Translations under genes and position numbers: made by a program
Source: Pandoraea commovens
GTDB taxonomy: Bacteria; Pseudomonadota; Gammaproteobacteria; Burkholderiales; Burkholderiaceae
DNA length: 64,000 bases
Direction: 5' to 3'
NCBI RefSeq assembly: GCF_902459615.1
Contig: NZ_CABPSA010000008.1
Coordinates: 62,001 to 126,000 of the forward strand
Shown: positions 8,861 to 18,729 of the stretch, in pieces
Layout of the letters: the number at the start of each line of letters is the position of its first letter
How positions within the stretch are numbered: position 1 is the first letter of the stretch
The notes under the pieces: model-generated
Told to the model about the DNA's origin: nothing
What the model saw: only the letters and a program-made list of their open reading frames with translations
Databases searched by the model: none

Positions 8861-9886
8861 TCAGCGCTGCGTCAGCAGAATGTTGCGCAGATTCGCGAAC
8901 ACATGCTCGGGCATCAACTCGTTCAGGCAACGCGTGTGACCCAGCGGACATTCGCGGGCAAAACACGGGCTGCACTCCAATTGTAGCCACAGGATGTGCG
9001 CGTGCTCGGACAACGGCGGCGTGTGGCGCGGATCGGACGAACCGAACAAGGCGATCTGCGGGCGGCGCAGGGCGGCTGTCACGTGCATCAGGCCGGAATC
9101 GTTGCTCACCACGGCGTTCGCGCGTGCAAGCAGGGCGCAGGCTTCGGCCAGCGACGTCTGCCCGCAAAGATTGCGCACGAACGGCGCGTCGGCGGCGATT
9201 TGCTGGGCCAGCGCACCGTCCTTGCCCGAACCGAGCGCGACGATCTGCGCATACGGGAACGAGCGGCGCACCAATTGCGCGAGCTGGGCGAAGTGTCCCG
9301 GCGGCCAGCGCTTGGCCGGTCCGAACTCGGCGCCCGGGCAGAACACCACGAGCGGCACCCGCAGATCGAGGCCGAAGCGCGCGAATACGCGGGCCGATTC
9401 GTTCAGGTCGGCTTCGATGCGTGGCGTCGGCAGTGTCTCGGGCAGCTTGGCACCCGGGGCGAACGCGAGCGCAGCGTAATGCCGCACCATCGGCGGGCGC
9501 TCGTCTTTGCGCGGATTGGCGTGACGCACGTTGAGCAGGCCGTAGCGCTGCTCGCCCTTGTAGCCGATGCGCAGCGGAATGCGCGCCAGCCATGGAATCA
9601 GCGACGACTTCAGGGAATTCGGCAGCACATAGGCGGCGTCGTACCCCTCGTCGGCCAGCACGCTCGCGAGCCGGTAGCGCTCGAGCGGCTGCAACTTGCC
9701 GTGCGCGAGGTCGGTGGCGACGACGCGCGAAATCTCCGGCATGCGTTCAAGCACCGGGGCGACCCAGCCGGGCGCGATCGCGTCGATGGTCAGACGCGGA
9801 TGCAGACGCTTGAGCAGGGTAAACAACGGCTGCGCCATCAGCGCGTCCCCAATCCAGTTGGGGGCGATCACCAAGGCTTTATGCAT
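8861..9886 (-). CDS. waaF: ADP-heptose:LPS heptosyltransferase II
   Basis: A 341-residue GT9 family glycosyltransferase that adds the second L-glycero-D-manno-heptose to the lipopolysaccharide inner core at the cytoplasmic face of the inner membrane. Signatures include the start MHKALVIAPNWIGDALMAQP, the central PGAEFGPAKRWPPGHFAQLA and the donor-binding segment NDSGLMHVTAALRRPQIALF. The length is as expected for WaaF. It follows the zinc-finger gene by 79 bases on the minus strand. Confidence 0.95.
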   Translation of the reverse strand: MHKALVIAPNWIGDALMAQPLFTLLKRLHPRLTIDAIAPGWVAPVLERMPEISRVVATDLAHGKLQPLERYRLASVLADEGYDAAYVLPNSLKSSLIPWLARIPLRIGYKGEQRYGLLNVRHANPRKDERPPMVRHYAALAFAPGAKLPETLPTPRIEADLNESARVFARFGLDLRVPLVVFCPGAEFGPAKRWPPGHFAQLAQLVRRSFPYAQIVALGSGKDGALAQQIAADAPFVRNLCGQTSLAEACALLARANAVVSNDSGLMHVTAALRRPQIALFGSSDPRHTPPLSEHAHILWLQLECSPCFARECPLGHTRCLNELMPEHVFANLRNILLTQR

Positions 9887-9965
9887 CGTGGCGGAGACTC
9901 AATTCGTTAAGCGTGGCGATGAAACGAGCCCGGCGGCCGGGCCGTTTCACGAGGAAGACGGACGA

Positions 9966-10160
9966 TCAGTGACCCTTGATCACGGTGCCGGGCTTCAGGC
10001 GATAGCGCGTGCCGCAATAGGCACAGGCGGCTTCGCCATGGCTCACGTCGATGAACACGCGCGGGTGGCTGCTCCAGAACTGCATCTTCGGGTTCGGGCA
10101 GTGGACCGGGAGATCTTCAGCGCCGACTTCGACGACCGGCATTTGTTTGACTTCGCTCAT
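9966..10160 (-). CDS. CHCC-type zinc-finger protein
   Basis: A 64-residue protein consisting almost entirely of a zinc-binding domain: Cys in PVHCPNP, His in SHPRVFIDV and the CAYCGTRY pair. This fold is shared with the mitochondrial complex I subunit NDUFS6, and small bacterial versions are common upstream of waaF in Burkholderia relatives. The start at 10160 (MSEVKQMP) is chosen over an upstream ATG because the extra 37 residues are low in conservation features. It heads the minus-strand run down to 6615. Confidence 0.88.
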   Translation of the reverse strand: MSEVKQMPVVEVGAEDLPVHCPNPKMQFWSSHPRVFIDVSHGEAACAYCGTRYRLKPGTVIKGH

Positions 10161-10561
10161 GGGGTTCGGACCGTGGTGATATTCGATGAATTCGCGGTGT
10201 GCCGCGAATCCGAAGTTTCGAGGATTGCCCGGACGGTGTCGGTCACTGGGTGACGTCCGCCCGTTTACCAAAAGACGCTATTGTAAAGCAGCCGCCGCCC
10301 TTTGCGGACGGCTAGCCGCCCCGATGCCTATGGCAAGGTCCGCGTGGCGCGTATGCCACAGCGGCGGCGTTGCATCAGAAAAAACAGGCGAGTGACGGCT
10401 TTTCGCGTACTAAGTAACTATTTACCGTGGCTATAATGGCCTGACGTCCGCCGCCAATGATGAACATATTCACGAGACAATCCGGCAACCCTGGCGGGCG
10501 CCGTGACCGCTAGTGGTCATCTCGGGCGTGCCGGGCGCCGTCGGGACCGCTTCGCCCCGCA
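10161..10561. other. Intergenic region between the zinc-finger gene and azlC
   Basis: About 400 bases without a gene I can support. It must hold the start signals of both divergent operons. A perfect TATAAT lies at 10432-10437, oriented toward azlC, but I see no good -35 at the right distance. No hairpin followed by Ts and no long repeat was noticed. Confidence 0.5.
10432..10437 (+). promoter_or_regulatory. Candidate -10 element for azlCD
   Basis: TATAAT matches the sigma-70 -10 consensus exactly and lies about 125 bases upstream of the azlC start. The -35 region is poor, so the promoter may need an activator or may not be real. Confidence 0.4.
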
Positions 10562-11467
10562 ATGCCAGACACCGCGTCGCTCACCCCGGCGCTGCCCCCC
10601 CAGCCGACCATGTCAATGTTTCGTTTGCCTGCCGCTGAACGTGAAGGGTTCGCGGCCGGTTTCCGCATTATTTCGCCGCTTTTGCCTGCCATCTTTTCGT
10701 GGGGTCTGGTGACAGGCGTCGCCATGAGTAAATCGGTGCTGACCGTGCCGCAAGCCATCGGCATGAGCCTGATGCTCTACGCGGGGTCGGCGCAACTGGC
10801 CTCGCTGCCGCTCTTCGCGGCCGGTATGCCGCTCTGGACGATTCTGCTGACGGTCGGCATCGTCAATCTACGCTTCGTGATTTTCAGCGCGGGCCTCCAG
10901 CCGCATTTCTCCTATTTGTCGTTGCCGCGTCGCATCGCGCTCGGTTACGTCAATGGCGATCTGGGCTTTGTGATGTTCATGAACCAGAACTTCGCGAACG
11001 GCTATGTGCCGGGCAAAGAGGGGACGTATTACGGCATTACGCTCTCCAACTGGGCGGTGTGGCACGTGTCGTCGATTCTCGGCATCGTGCTCGGGGCACT
11101 GGTGCCCGATAGTTGGGGATTGGGGTTCGCGGGCACGCTCGCACTCATTCCCATGATGGTTCACACGATCAACAGCCGCTCGACGATGCTGGCGGTGGCG
11201 CTCGCGTCGCTCATCGGGGTGCTCGCGTTCGATTTGCCGTATCGCCTCAATCTGGTGCTGGGTGTGCTCGGCGCGCTGGCCGCAGGCATGGTGTGCGACG
11301 AACTGGCGGCGCGCCATGCGAAGCGCCTTTCGCTCGCCAATCCGGTGCGGGTGCCGATTTCGACGGGGGACGACACAGCGGCAAATGCGCCGATGTCCTC
11401 GCAGATCGGTGAGCCGCAGCAGGACGCCGTCCATGAAGAACGCCGCACCTCGGGAGAGCGTCGCTGA
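10562..11467 (+). CDS. azlC: AzlC family branched-chain amino acid exporter subunit
   Basis: A 301-residue membrane protein with about seven hydrophobic segments and the AzlC block GVAMSKSVLTVPQAIGMSLM followed by YAGSAQLASLPL. AzlC pairs with the small AzlD protein to export branched-chain amino acids such as leucine or isoleucine analogues; E. coli YgaZ/YgaH are relatives. The stop TGA overlaps the azlD ATG by one base, which implies translational coupling. No strong ribosome binding site decides between the ATG at 10562 and one 16 codons later. Confidence 0.93.
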   Translation: MPDTASLTPALPPQPTMSMFRLPAAEREGFAAGFRIISPLLPAIFSWGLVTGVAMSKSVLTVPQAIGMSLMLYAGSAQLASLPLFAAGMPLWTILLTVGIVNLRFVIFSAGLQPHFSYLSLPRRIALGYVNGDLGFVMFMNQNFANGYVPGKEGTYYGITLSNWAVWHVSSILGIVLGALVPDSWGLGFAGTLALIPMMVHTINSRSTMLAVALASLIGVLAFDLPYRLNLVLGVLGALAAGMVCDELAARHAKRLSLANPVRVPISTGDDTAANAPMSSQIGEPQQDAVHEERRTSGERR

Positions 11468-11790
11468 TGAGCACCTTCGAAATCTGGTTCGCCTTCGTCG
11501 CGATGACGGCCATCACCATCGTCACGCGCACCTTCTTCCTGCTCGCCGGCGAGCGTGTGACGCTACCCCAGCGTCTGCAACGTGCGCTGCGCTACGCGCC
11601 AGCGGCGGCGCTTGCCGTCATCGTCGTGCCGGAGGTCGTGCTACTCGATCATCAGTTCGCCATGCATCTGGGTAATCACAAGCTCGCGGCGGCGGTGGCG
11701 GCCACCGGCTGGTTCATCTGGCGGCGCAACATGATCGAGATGATCGTGATCGGAATGGTCGTTTATACGCTGGGCCGACTGTTCCTGTAG
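11467..11790 (+). CDS. azlD: AzlD domain protein, branched-chain amino acid exporter small subunit
   Basis: A 107-residue protein with three or four hydrophobic helices and the AzlD motif region TRTFFLLAGERVTLP followed by RALRYAPAAALAVIVVPEV. It is the small partner of AzlC and starts inside the azlC stop codon. Its length is typical. Confidence 0.93.
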   Translation: MSTFEIWFAFVAMTAITIVTRTFFLLAGERVTLPQRLQRALRYAPAAALAVIVVPEVVLLDHQFAMHLGNHKLAAAVAATGWFIWRRNMIEMIVIGMVVYTLGRLFL

Positions 11791-11876
11791 GTGGAACGCC
11801 GGACCTGCAAAATGGGCATCGGGGCGGTCGGATCAGTTAAAATGCATGTTTTTCCCACCATTTATTCCGGATTCTC

Positions 11877-13082
11877 ATGGCTTCCGTCGTACGTCTTTCC
11901 GATTTGATCGCCCAGGGCCGCCTCGCCGGCAAACGTGTCTTCATCCGCGCCGACATGAACGTGCCGCAAGACGATGAGGGCCGAATCACGGAAGACACGC
12001 GTATCCGCGCCTCGGTGCCGGCCATCCAGATGTCGCTCGACGCTGGCGCTGCCGTGATGGTCACCTCGCATCTGGGCCGTCCGACGGAAGGCGAATTCAA
12101 GCCCGCCGACTCGCTCGCCCCGGTGGCAAAGCGGCTGTCGGAATTGCTCGGCCGCGACGTGAAGCTGGTCTCCGACTGGGTCGACGGCGGTTTCGACCTG
12201 GCCCCGGGCTCGGTCGTGCTGCTCGAGAACTGCCGCGTCAACAAGGGCGAGAAGAAGGACAACGACGAACTGGCGCAGAAGATGGCCAAGCTGTGCGACG
12301 TCTATGTGAACGACGCATTCGGCACCGCCCACCGCGCTGAAGCCACAACGCACGGCATCGCCAAGTACGCACCCGTCGCTTGCGCAGGCCCGCTGCTCGC
12401 CGCCGAACTCGAAGCGCTGGGCAAGGCGCTGAACGCACCGGCGCGTCCGCTCGTGGCTATCGTGGCTGGCTCGAAGGTTTCCACCAAGCTCACCATCCTC
12501 AAGACGCTGGCCGACAAGGTCGACCAACTGATCGTGGGCGGCGGCATCGCCAACACGTTCATGCTGGCCGCCGGTCTGCCGATCGGTAAGTCGCTCGCCG
12601 AAGCCGATCTGGTCGAAGAAGCCAAGGCGATCATCGACGCCATGGCCGCGCGCGGTGCATCGGTGCCGATCCCGACGGACGTGGTGTGCGCGAAGGAGTT
12701 CAGCGCGAACGCCGAAGCGACGGTCAAGGCGTCGGCGGACGTGGCGGCCGACGACATGATTCTCGACATCGGCCCGCAAACGGCCGCCAAGCTGGCCGAG
12801 CAACTGGGCAGCGCGGGCACCATCGTCTGGAACGGCCCGGTCGGCGTGTTCGAATTCGACCAGTTCGGTCACGGCACGGAAACCCTGGCGCGCGCCATCG
12901 CCGCAGCCAAGGGGTTCTCGATCGCCGGGGGCGGCGACACGCTCGCGGCCATCGCCAAGTACGGTATCGCCGATCAGGTCAGCTACATCTCGACCGGTGG
13001 CGGCGCTTTCCTCGAATTCCTCGAAGGCAAGACGCTTCCGGCCGTCGACGTGCTGGAACAACGCGCCGCCCAGTCGAACTGA
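11877..13082 (+). CDS. pgk: Phosphoglycerate kinase
   Basis: A 401-residue glycolytic enzyme that converts 1,3-bisphosphoglycerate plus ADP to 3-phosphoglycerate plus ATP in the cytoplasm. Signatures are [13 protein letters not shown] near the N-terminus, the [13 protein letters not shown] substrate loop, the hinge Gly-rich [13 protein letters not shown] region and the C-terminal [14 protein letters not shown]. It begins the pgk-pyk-fbaA glycolytic block. Confidence 0.98.
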   Translation: MASVVRLSDLIAQGRLAGKRVFIRADMNVPQDDEGRITEDTRIRASVPAIQMSLDAGAAVMVTSHLGRPTEGEFKPADSLAPVAKRLSELLGRDVKLVSDWVDGGFDLAPGSVVLLENCRVNKGEKKDNDELAQKMAKLCDVYVNDAFGTAHRAEATTHGIAKYAPVACAGPLLAAELEALGKALNAPARPLVAIVAGSKVSTKLTILKTLADKVDQLIVGGGIANTFMLAAGLPIGKSLAEADLVEEAKAIIDAMAARGASVPIPTDVVCAKEFSANAEATVKASADVAADDMILDIGPQTAAKLAEQLGSAGTIVWNGPVGVFEFDQFGHGTETLARAIAAAKGFSIAGGGDTLAAIAKYGIADQVSYISTGGGAFLEFLEGKTLPAVDVLEQRAAQSN

Positions 13083-13108
13083 TCGGACGGATTGCGCGGA
13101 ATGTGTGT

Positions 13109-13136
13109 TGGGTTTGCTCTGAAACGCGCAAACCCA
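13109..13136 (+). terminator. Hairpin downstream of pgk
   Basis: A perfect 9-bp stem (TGGGTTTGC with GCAAACCCA) encloses a 10-base loop 27 bases after the pgk stop. No T tract follows, so it may be a pausing or mRNA-stabilising structure rather than a true terminator. Confidence 0.45.
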
Positions 13137-13356
13137 GGTGGAGCGGGGCTTGCAGGGCAGTCTGTTAGTCCGGAAAACATTCGCAGACGGCGGTTTTGAT
13201 CGCTTTATTGCGAACGTTAGAGATCGAATCAAACGATTTCGTACGGACAATACAAACTTTTTGGTTAACCTGCGGCGGCCTAATTGCGTTACAAACCTCT
13301 AAGCGCCAGTAATGTCGAAAGCGCTGCTACCCAAAGAGGATGAAGAGATGGATGTA

Positions 13357-14790
13357 ATGAACCGCTCCACCAAGATCGTCGCCACCATCGGTCCGGCATC
13401 GAGCACGCCGGAAGTGCTTTCGCGCATGATCGCCGCAGGCGTCGACGTCGTTCGCCTGAACTTCTCGCACGGCAAGGCGCAGGACCACATCGAGCGCGCC
13501 GAGATGGTGCGCGCGGCCGCTAAGGCGGCGGGCCGCGAAGTGGCCATCATGGCCGACCTGCAGGGTCCGAAGATTCGCGTCGGCAAGTTCGAGAACGGCA
13601 AGACCACGCTCGAAGCCGGCGCCAAGTTCATTCTGGACAGCGAGTGCGAACTCGGTAACGACGAGCGCGTCGGTCTGGACTACAAGGAACTGCCGCGCGA
13701 CGTGCGCACGGGCGACGTGCTGCTGCTCAACGACGGCCTGATCGTGCTGATCGTCGACCGCGTGCTCGGCAGCGAGATCCACACGACCGTGAAGGTTGGC
13801 GGCGACCTGTCGAACAACAAGGGCATCAACCGCCAGGGCGGCGGGCTGACGGCACCGGCGCTCACGTCGAAGGACATGGAAGACATCAAGACCGCGATGG
13901 CGCTGGGCGCCGATTACGTCGCGGTCTCGTTCCCGAAGAACGCCACCGACATGGAAATGGCGCGGCGTCTGGCGAACGTGGCGGGCGAGCCGTACGGCAT
14001 CAAGCCGCTGATGATCGCGAAGATCGAGCGTGCGGAAGCGATTCCGGCCCTCGAAGAGATTTTGGCGGCCTCGGACTGCATCATGGTCGCGCGTGGCGAC
14101 CTGGCCATCGAAGTCGGTAATGCGGCCGTGCCCGCGCTGCAAAAGCGCATGATCAAGCTCGCGCGCGAAATGAATAAGACGACCATCACGGCCACGCAGA
14201 TGATGGAGTCGATGATTCATAACCCGGTGCCGACCCGCGCCGAAGTGTCGGACGTCGCCAACGCGGTGCTCGACGGCACCGATGCGGTGATGCTGTCGGC
14301 AGAAAGCGCGGCGGGCAAGTATCCGGTCGAGACGATCGAGACGATGGCGGCGATTTGCGTCGAAGCCGAGCGCTCGGAAACGGTGGAACTCGATCGCGAC
14401 TGGTTGAACCAAACTTTTACGCGCATCGACCAAACGATTGCGGCCGGTGCCCTGTTTACCGCGTATCATCTTGGCGCGAAAGCCATCGTGGCGCTGACCG
14501 AATCGGGCGCGACCGCGTTGTGGCTGTCCCGTCACAAGATCCATGTGCCGATTTTTGCGCTGACGTCCCAGATGAGCAGCCATCGCAAAATGGCACTGTA
14601 TCGCAACGTCTACGCGATGCGCGCCGACGCCACGCATGACCGCGATCACGCGCTCAAGCAAGCCGAACAGCTGCTGCTTTCGCAGGGCGTTGTGAAGCGT
14701 GGCGACACGATCGTGCTGACGGTAGGCGAGCCGATGGGGCAACCCGGCGGCACCAACACGTTGAAGATCGTTCAGGTGGGCCAGGCATGA
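13357..14790 (+). CDS. pyk: Pyruvate kinase
   Basis: A 477-residue enzyme that converts phosphoenolpyruvate plus ADP to pyruvate plus ATP. Signatures are MNRSTKIVATIGPAS, the LNFSHGKA substrate loop, the active-site MIAKIERAEAIPALEEI (catalytic Lys), and VARGDLAIEVG followed by TATQMMESM. The frame is open further upstream, with other ATGs at 13312 and 13348. I chose 13357 because it matches the usual N-terminus; the AGAGGA at 13335 could instead serve the ATG at 13348, which adds three residues. Confidence 0.96.
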   Translation: MNRSTKIVATIGPASSTPEVLSRMIAAGVDVVRLNFSHGKAQDHIERAEMVRAAAKAAGREVAIMADLQGPKIRVGKFENGKTTLEAGAKFILDSECELGNDERVGLDYKELPRDVRTGDVLLLNDGLIVLIVDRVLGSEIHTTVKVGGDLSNNKGINRQGGGLTAPALTSKDMEDIKTAMALGADYVAVSFPKNATDMEMARRLANVAGEPYGIKPLMIAKIERAEAIPALEEILAASDCIMVARGDLAIEVGNAAVPALQKRMIKLAREMNKTTITATQMMESMIHNPVPTRAEVSDVANAVLDGTDAVMLSAESAAGKYPVETIETMAAICVEAERSETVELDRDWLNQTFTRIDQTIAAGALFTAYHLGAKAIVALTESGATALWLSRHKIHVPIFALTSQMSSHRKMALYRNVYAMRADATHDRDHALKQAEQLLLSQGVVKRGDTIVLTVGEPMGQPGGTNTLKIVQVGQA

Positions 14791-14922
14791 CCAAGCGGGC
14801 CGCGCGAGTGCGGCGAGGCGGTGCGTACAGCACCTGCCGCGCCGGGCGCGAGCTGTCGTCATGTGGGGCGCCTCCGGATCGAAGAAAGATTTGCTTAGTT
14901 TTGTGATTCCAAGGAGAACATC

Positions 14923-15987
14923 ATGCCCCTAGTCTCTATGCGACAGCTGCTCGACCACGCCGCCGAAAACGGCTATGGTCTGCCGGCCTTCAACGTCAAC
15001 AATCTGGAACAGGTTTCCGCGATCATGGCTGCCGCCGACGAAGTTGGCGCGCCGGTCATCATGCAAGCCTCGGCAGGTGCCCGTAAGTACGCTGGCGAAG
15101 CGTTCCTGCGTCACCTGATCTCGGCTGCCGTGGAAGCCTACCCGCATATCCCGGTCGTGATGCACCAGGACCACGGCCAGTCGCCGGCGGTCTGCATGGC
15201 CGCGATCAAGAGCGGCTTCTCGAGCGTGATGATGGACGGTTCGCTCGAAGCGGACGGCAAGTCGGTCGCCAGCTACGAGTACAACGTCGAAGTGTCGCGC
15301 AAGGTGGTCGAGTTCTCGCACTACATCGGCGTGACGGTGGAAGCCGAGCTGGGCGTGCTGGGTTCGCTCGAAACGATGAAGGGCGACAAGGAAGACGGCC
15401 ACGGCGCCGACGGCACGATGACCCGCGAGCAACTGCTGACCGACCCGGATCAGGCCGCCGACTTCGTGCATCAGACGCAATGCGACGCGCTGGCCATCGC
15501 CATCGGTACCTCGCACGGCGCTTACAAGTTCAGCCGCAAGCCGACGGGCGACATTCTCGCCATCGACCGCATCAAGGAAATCCACCGCCGCATTCCGAAC
15601 ACCCACCTGGTGATGCACGGTTCGTCGTCGGTGCCGCAGGAACTGCTCGCCGAGATCCGTGAATTCGGTGGCGACATGAAGGAAACGTACGGCGTGCCGG
15701 TCGAAGAGATCGTCGAAGGCATCAAGCACGGCGTGCGCAAGATCAACATCGATACCGACATCCGTCTGGCCATGACCGGCGCGATCCGTCGCTATCTGTT
15801 CGAAAACCCGAGCAAGTTCGACCCGCGCGACTACCTTAAGCCGGCTCGCGAAGCCGCCAAGCAGGTTTGCAAGGCGCGCTATCTGTCGTTCGGCTGCGAA
15901 GGTCAGGCTGGCAAGATCAAGACGGTCTCGCTCGACAAGATGGCCGAGAAGTACAAGAGCGGCGATCTCGCTCAGATCGTGAAGTAA
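14923..15987 (+). CDS. fbaA: Class II fructose-1,6-bisphosphate aldolase
   Basis: A 354-residue zinc-dependent aldolase that interconverts fructose-1,6-bisphosphate with dihydroxyacetone phosphate and glyceraldehyde-3-phosphate. Visible signatures are [19 protein letters not shown] (metal-binding His and catalytic Asp region), VEAELGVLG, the SHGAYKF motif, and [10 protein letters not shown] with a later [10 protein letters not shown] substrate loop. The Calvin-type subgroup is common in Burkholderia relatives. AAGGAGAA precedes the ATG at a good distance. Confidence 0.98.
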   Translation: MPLVSMRQLLDHAAENGYGLPAFNVNNLEQVSAIMAAADEVGAPVIMQASAGARKYAGEAFLRHLISAAVEAYPHIPVVMHQDHGQSPAVCMAAIKSGFSSVMMDGSLEADGKSVASYEYNVEVSRKVVEFSHYIGVTVEAELGVLGSLETMKGDKEDGHGADGTMTREQLLTDPDQAADFVHQTQCDALAIAIGTSHGAYKFSRKPTGDILAIDRIKEIHRRIPNTHLVMHGSSSVPQELLAEIREFGGDMKETYGVPVEEIVEGIKHGVRKINIDTDIRLAMTGAIRRYLFENPSKFDPRDYLKPAREAAKQVCKARYLSFGCEGQAGKIKTVSLDKMAEKYKSGDLAQIVK

Positions 15988-16081
15988 ATACGCGCATTGT
16001 CGCCGCGCCGGGTAACCCGGACGGCGAAATGCCCGACCTGCGAGGGGAGGACGCTGACGGACGTCGGACGCCCGCTACCGC

Positions 16082-16735
16082 TCAGGTCGCAGGCCCGGCT
16101 TTCGCCAGCACGCGCTGGAACAGAAGCCGGGCCTTTTCTTTTGGCATCTGCAACTGAAATTTGCCGCCCAGCTCGGAGCGGATGGTCGCGGTAATCATCT
16201 CCACGCCGTCGACAATCAGCGTCATCGGTTCGTTCATGTGCTGACGGGAGAAATCGCGCATGCGCGTGGTTGCGCTGTCGCGCAGACTCATCGTGATGAT
16301 GACGTCCGTGTCCGTCGACCCGGATGATCCCATCGACCCATTGGCCGCCTGCGCCGGAAACTGTAATCCCAGCTGTTCGATGTCGCGCGCCGCGTAGAGA
16401 GCGAAGCGCGCGATGATATCGTCGTCTTCGGGCGCGGCGATGGCGATCAGCCGGGGGAGGACGGGGCGCTCGCTGGCGTCGGATGCGCTCCCGGCGGAAG
16501 CGACGCGGGGTGGCGCCGCCCGATGGACGGGGGCGTGCTGGGTCTGGGGTGTGGCCGTCGGCGCTGCCGTCTGCGCCAGCACGGGGGCGTTTGGCAGTGA
16601 GAGCAGGGCGACGGCAGCGATTATGACCGATGCGAAGCGTCCGAACACGCCTGCGCAGCTGCCTTCGTCAGGCCACCTCGCCATTCGTCCGATGCATGGC
16701 TGCCGGACAGTATGCGGTGTCGATGAGATCGTCAT
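16082..16735 (-). CDS. Secreted protein with SecDF P1-head-like domain
   Basis: A 217-residue protein with an N-terminal hydrophobic segment (FASVIIAAVALLSLPNAPVLAQ, about residues 37-58) that looks like a signal peptide, then a Pro/Ala/Thr-rich linker, then an alpha/beta domain. Its end, LIVDGVEMITATIRSEL followed by GGKFQLQMPKEKARLL, resembles the head of the SecD/SecF P1 domain. The start at 16735 is chosen for GAGGGGG eight bases upstream. No Sec pore helices are present, so it is a free periplasmic domain of unknown role. Confidence 0.7.
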   Translation of the reverse strand: MTISSTPHTVRQPCIGRMARWPDEGSCAGVFGRFASVIIAAVALLSLPNAPVLAQTAAPTATPQTQHAPVHRAAPPRVASAGSASDASERPVLPRLIAIAAPEDDDIIARFALYAARDIEQLGLQFPAQAANGSMGSSGSTDTDVIITMSLRDSATTRMRDFSRQHMNEPMTLIVDGVEMITATIRSELGGKFQLQMPKEKARLLFQRVLAKAGPAT

Positions 16736-16976
16736 GGCAGCCCCCTCGGCCTCGTCAGGCCACTTTGGTCGGGTGAACGTTTCCATTGTAGGTAACATCC
16801 GGGCCGGTCGACGGACGTTACAGTGGCTCGTTGCACGGCCCACCCCTCCCGTCCCCCTCCCCAACCCCGATGCAAAACGACAGGCACCCACCCGTTCCCG
16901 GAAGTTCGGAGAGATGACGCGTGGCAGTCTCCTGCCTCCCGTCAACCTGCCCGTTCCGGGCACCCCGGAGTTATCG

Positions 16977-18587
16977 ATGCCGTTCAATCGCTTCCCTAAG
17001 ACAATGACCTGGTGTTTTGGGATTTCGAGACCTGAAGCGTCTCCACCGCCCCCGCGCGCTCATGAGATGGCAAGCACGCTGACCGATGCCCGCCATCCTA
17101 ATCCGTCGACGGCCGGGCCGAGCGGCGTGTCCCAAGCTCGTCAAGCGCCGTCCACGGCCGACTCGCCATCGCTGGAGATGCGCGTGACGATGGCGGCGGA
17201 CTGGAAGCGTGCCACGTCGCACGATCTCCGGGACTCGGCCACATCCGGCCAAAGCACCGCCGTCGCGTCTCCGATCTCGCTTTGGGAGTACGACGACCCG
17301 GCGCCCGACTGGGCGGTGCCGCTGCGCGAGATGGCGCAAGCGTGGGTCGAGCGCTACGGCGTGAACACGGCGAAACTGATTCGCGTGGGAGGCGAGTGCA
17401 CTCGCTTCGGCCTGCTGGAACTGGAGGGCTACCGTTTCATCGTGGGGCCGACGGCGACACCGGCCGAAGCGCGCAGCCTCACCCACATGCTCAAGATGAA
17501 TCCGCAGATCGGCGCGATCTTCTGCGTCGAGCCGGGCACGATGCAGCGGCCATGTAACGGCGGTACATCTGACGGGGCGGGCTATCGGGAGCGTCCGATC
17601 GGCGATTACATCGCCAGCGTGACGCGCCGGGGCGGCCGCCGCAGCGCACCGGACTCGGGCGCGCACGCCAGCGAGAGCGCAGGTGAGAGGCTGTCCACCG
17701 CCGCCAGCCAACTCGACGGCGGGCTCTCGCACGTGCAGTTCATGGAGTTCACGGGCATGGAGCGCTTCGACACCCAGATCGACGGTGCCGCGCTCTGGCG
17801 CGCCGGTCAAGGCGTTGCGAATTTCATGCGGCAGCATCCGGGCAAGATCCCGCTTGTCTGCTCGGAGCGGGGCATCGCCCGTCCGTGCGCCGTGATTGCC
17901 AGCGCGGCGCTGCAATTGCGCGGCGGCGACGCCCGGCTGCGCAGCCTCCTCGCGCACGAAGTCGTCCGGCAGCGGGCCGAAGCCAGCGATCATCACATCA
18001 ACGTGGCGGCGCGCAGCTTCGACCTGATTGCGGAATTGTCCCGGCTCACGACCATGCTGCGCGAGCCGGGAAGGGGCGACACGCGCAGCGAGCGCAAGGT
18101 ACACATCCTCAGGCAGCAACTGATGGGAAAAGACCTTGGGGTCAAGATCGACTGGCAAAGCCGGGAGGGACGCCGCCGACTCGCCGACTATCTGGAAGCG
18201 AACTTCGAGAAGGTGTCGCCGTTGCTGGCGTCGGGTGGCTTGCCAGCCGGTACGGCCATGCTGTGGTTGCGTGACGAACTCGACGTGCTGAACGGCATCC
18301 GCTTTCTGTCGGCTGCGTACATCGATGGCCACACGGACCGGATCTCGCAGGAGGCCATCGCCGTCAACGACCCGAATGCCGTGAGGCTCGTGTCGTTCGA
18401 CGACTACGGCCTCACCTGCGACAACAAGTATTACGACGTAAGTTCGGTGGCTGGCTGGTACCGGCATTGTCTGGGGGCGTCGAAGCTCCTCACGAACCCG
18501 GTCTCGCGTGCGCCGGTCGTGGCACTGCTGGTGCAGGCGTCCGAAAAGTCGCGGCTGGAAGCGCAGTTCCGCCGCTGGCCGGTCTAA
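16977..18587 (+). CDS. Unrecognised 536-residue protein, possible secreted effector
   Basis: I do not recognise this protein. Residues 1-100 are rich in Ser, Thr, Pro and Ala and look disordered; no Sec signal or membrane helix is visible. The rest is predicted alpha/beta by eye. Two similar Cys motifs occur, [11 protein letters not shown] at 183-193 and [10 protein letters not shown] at 295-304. The second follows a hydrophobic strand (KIPLV) and precedes a helix ([13 protein letters not shown]), recalling the tyrosine-phosphatase P-loop but with one extra residue between Cys and Arg. The start at 16977 is preceded by GGAG. The gene interrupts the fbaA-purC neighbourhood. Confidence 0.75.
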   Translation: MPFNRFPKTMTWCFGISRPEASPPPPRAHEMASTLTDARHPNPSTAGPSGVSQARQAPSTADSPSLEMRVTMAADWKRATSHDLRDSATSGQSTAVASPISLWEYDDPAPDWAVPLREMAQAWVERYGVNTAKLIRVGGECTRFGLLELEGYRFIVGPTATPAEARSLTHMLKMNPQIGAIFCVEPGTMQRPCNGGTSDGAGYRERPIGDYIASVTRRGGRRSAPDSGAHASESAGERLSTAASQLDGGLSHVQFMEFTGMERFDTQIDGAALWRAGQGVANFMRQHPGKIPLVCSERGIARPCAVIASAALQLRGGDARLRSLLAHEVVRQRAEASDHHINVAARSFDLIAELSRLTTMLREPGRGDTRSERKVHILRQQLMGKDLGVKIDWQSREGRRRLADYLEANFEKVSPLLASGGLPAGTAMLWLRDELDVLNGIRFLSAAYIDGHTDRISQEAIAVNDPNAVRLVSFDDYGLTCDNKYYDVSSVAGWYRHCLGASKLLTNPVSRAPVVALLVQASEKSRLEAQFRRWPV

Positions 18588-18689
18588 GCCGCCGAAGGGC
18601 AAAGGCGGCGCGCGGCCCACGGAACATGAAGACGACGGCTCCATCGACTCGCCGGACCGACATCTTCGTGAAACGCCCCCCGACACGCG

Positions 18690-18695
18690 TATAAT
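18690..18695 (+). promoter_or_regulatory. Candidate -10 element for the pur genes
   Basis: A perfect TATAAT lies 34 bases upstream of the purC GTG start. The -35 region is weak (TTCGTG at 18665, 19-base spacing). It probably starts the purC-purE-purK-sua5 transcript. Confidence 0.5.
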
Positions 18696-18729
18696 TACGC
18701 CTTTGCCCTTCCTGATATTGGGTCCCGCC

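Noticed and set aside
13327-14862. 511-codon frame antisense to pyk
   Set aside because: It lies opposite a certain pyruvate kinase gene and has shadow-type composition.
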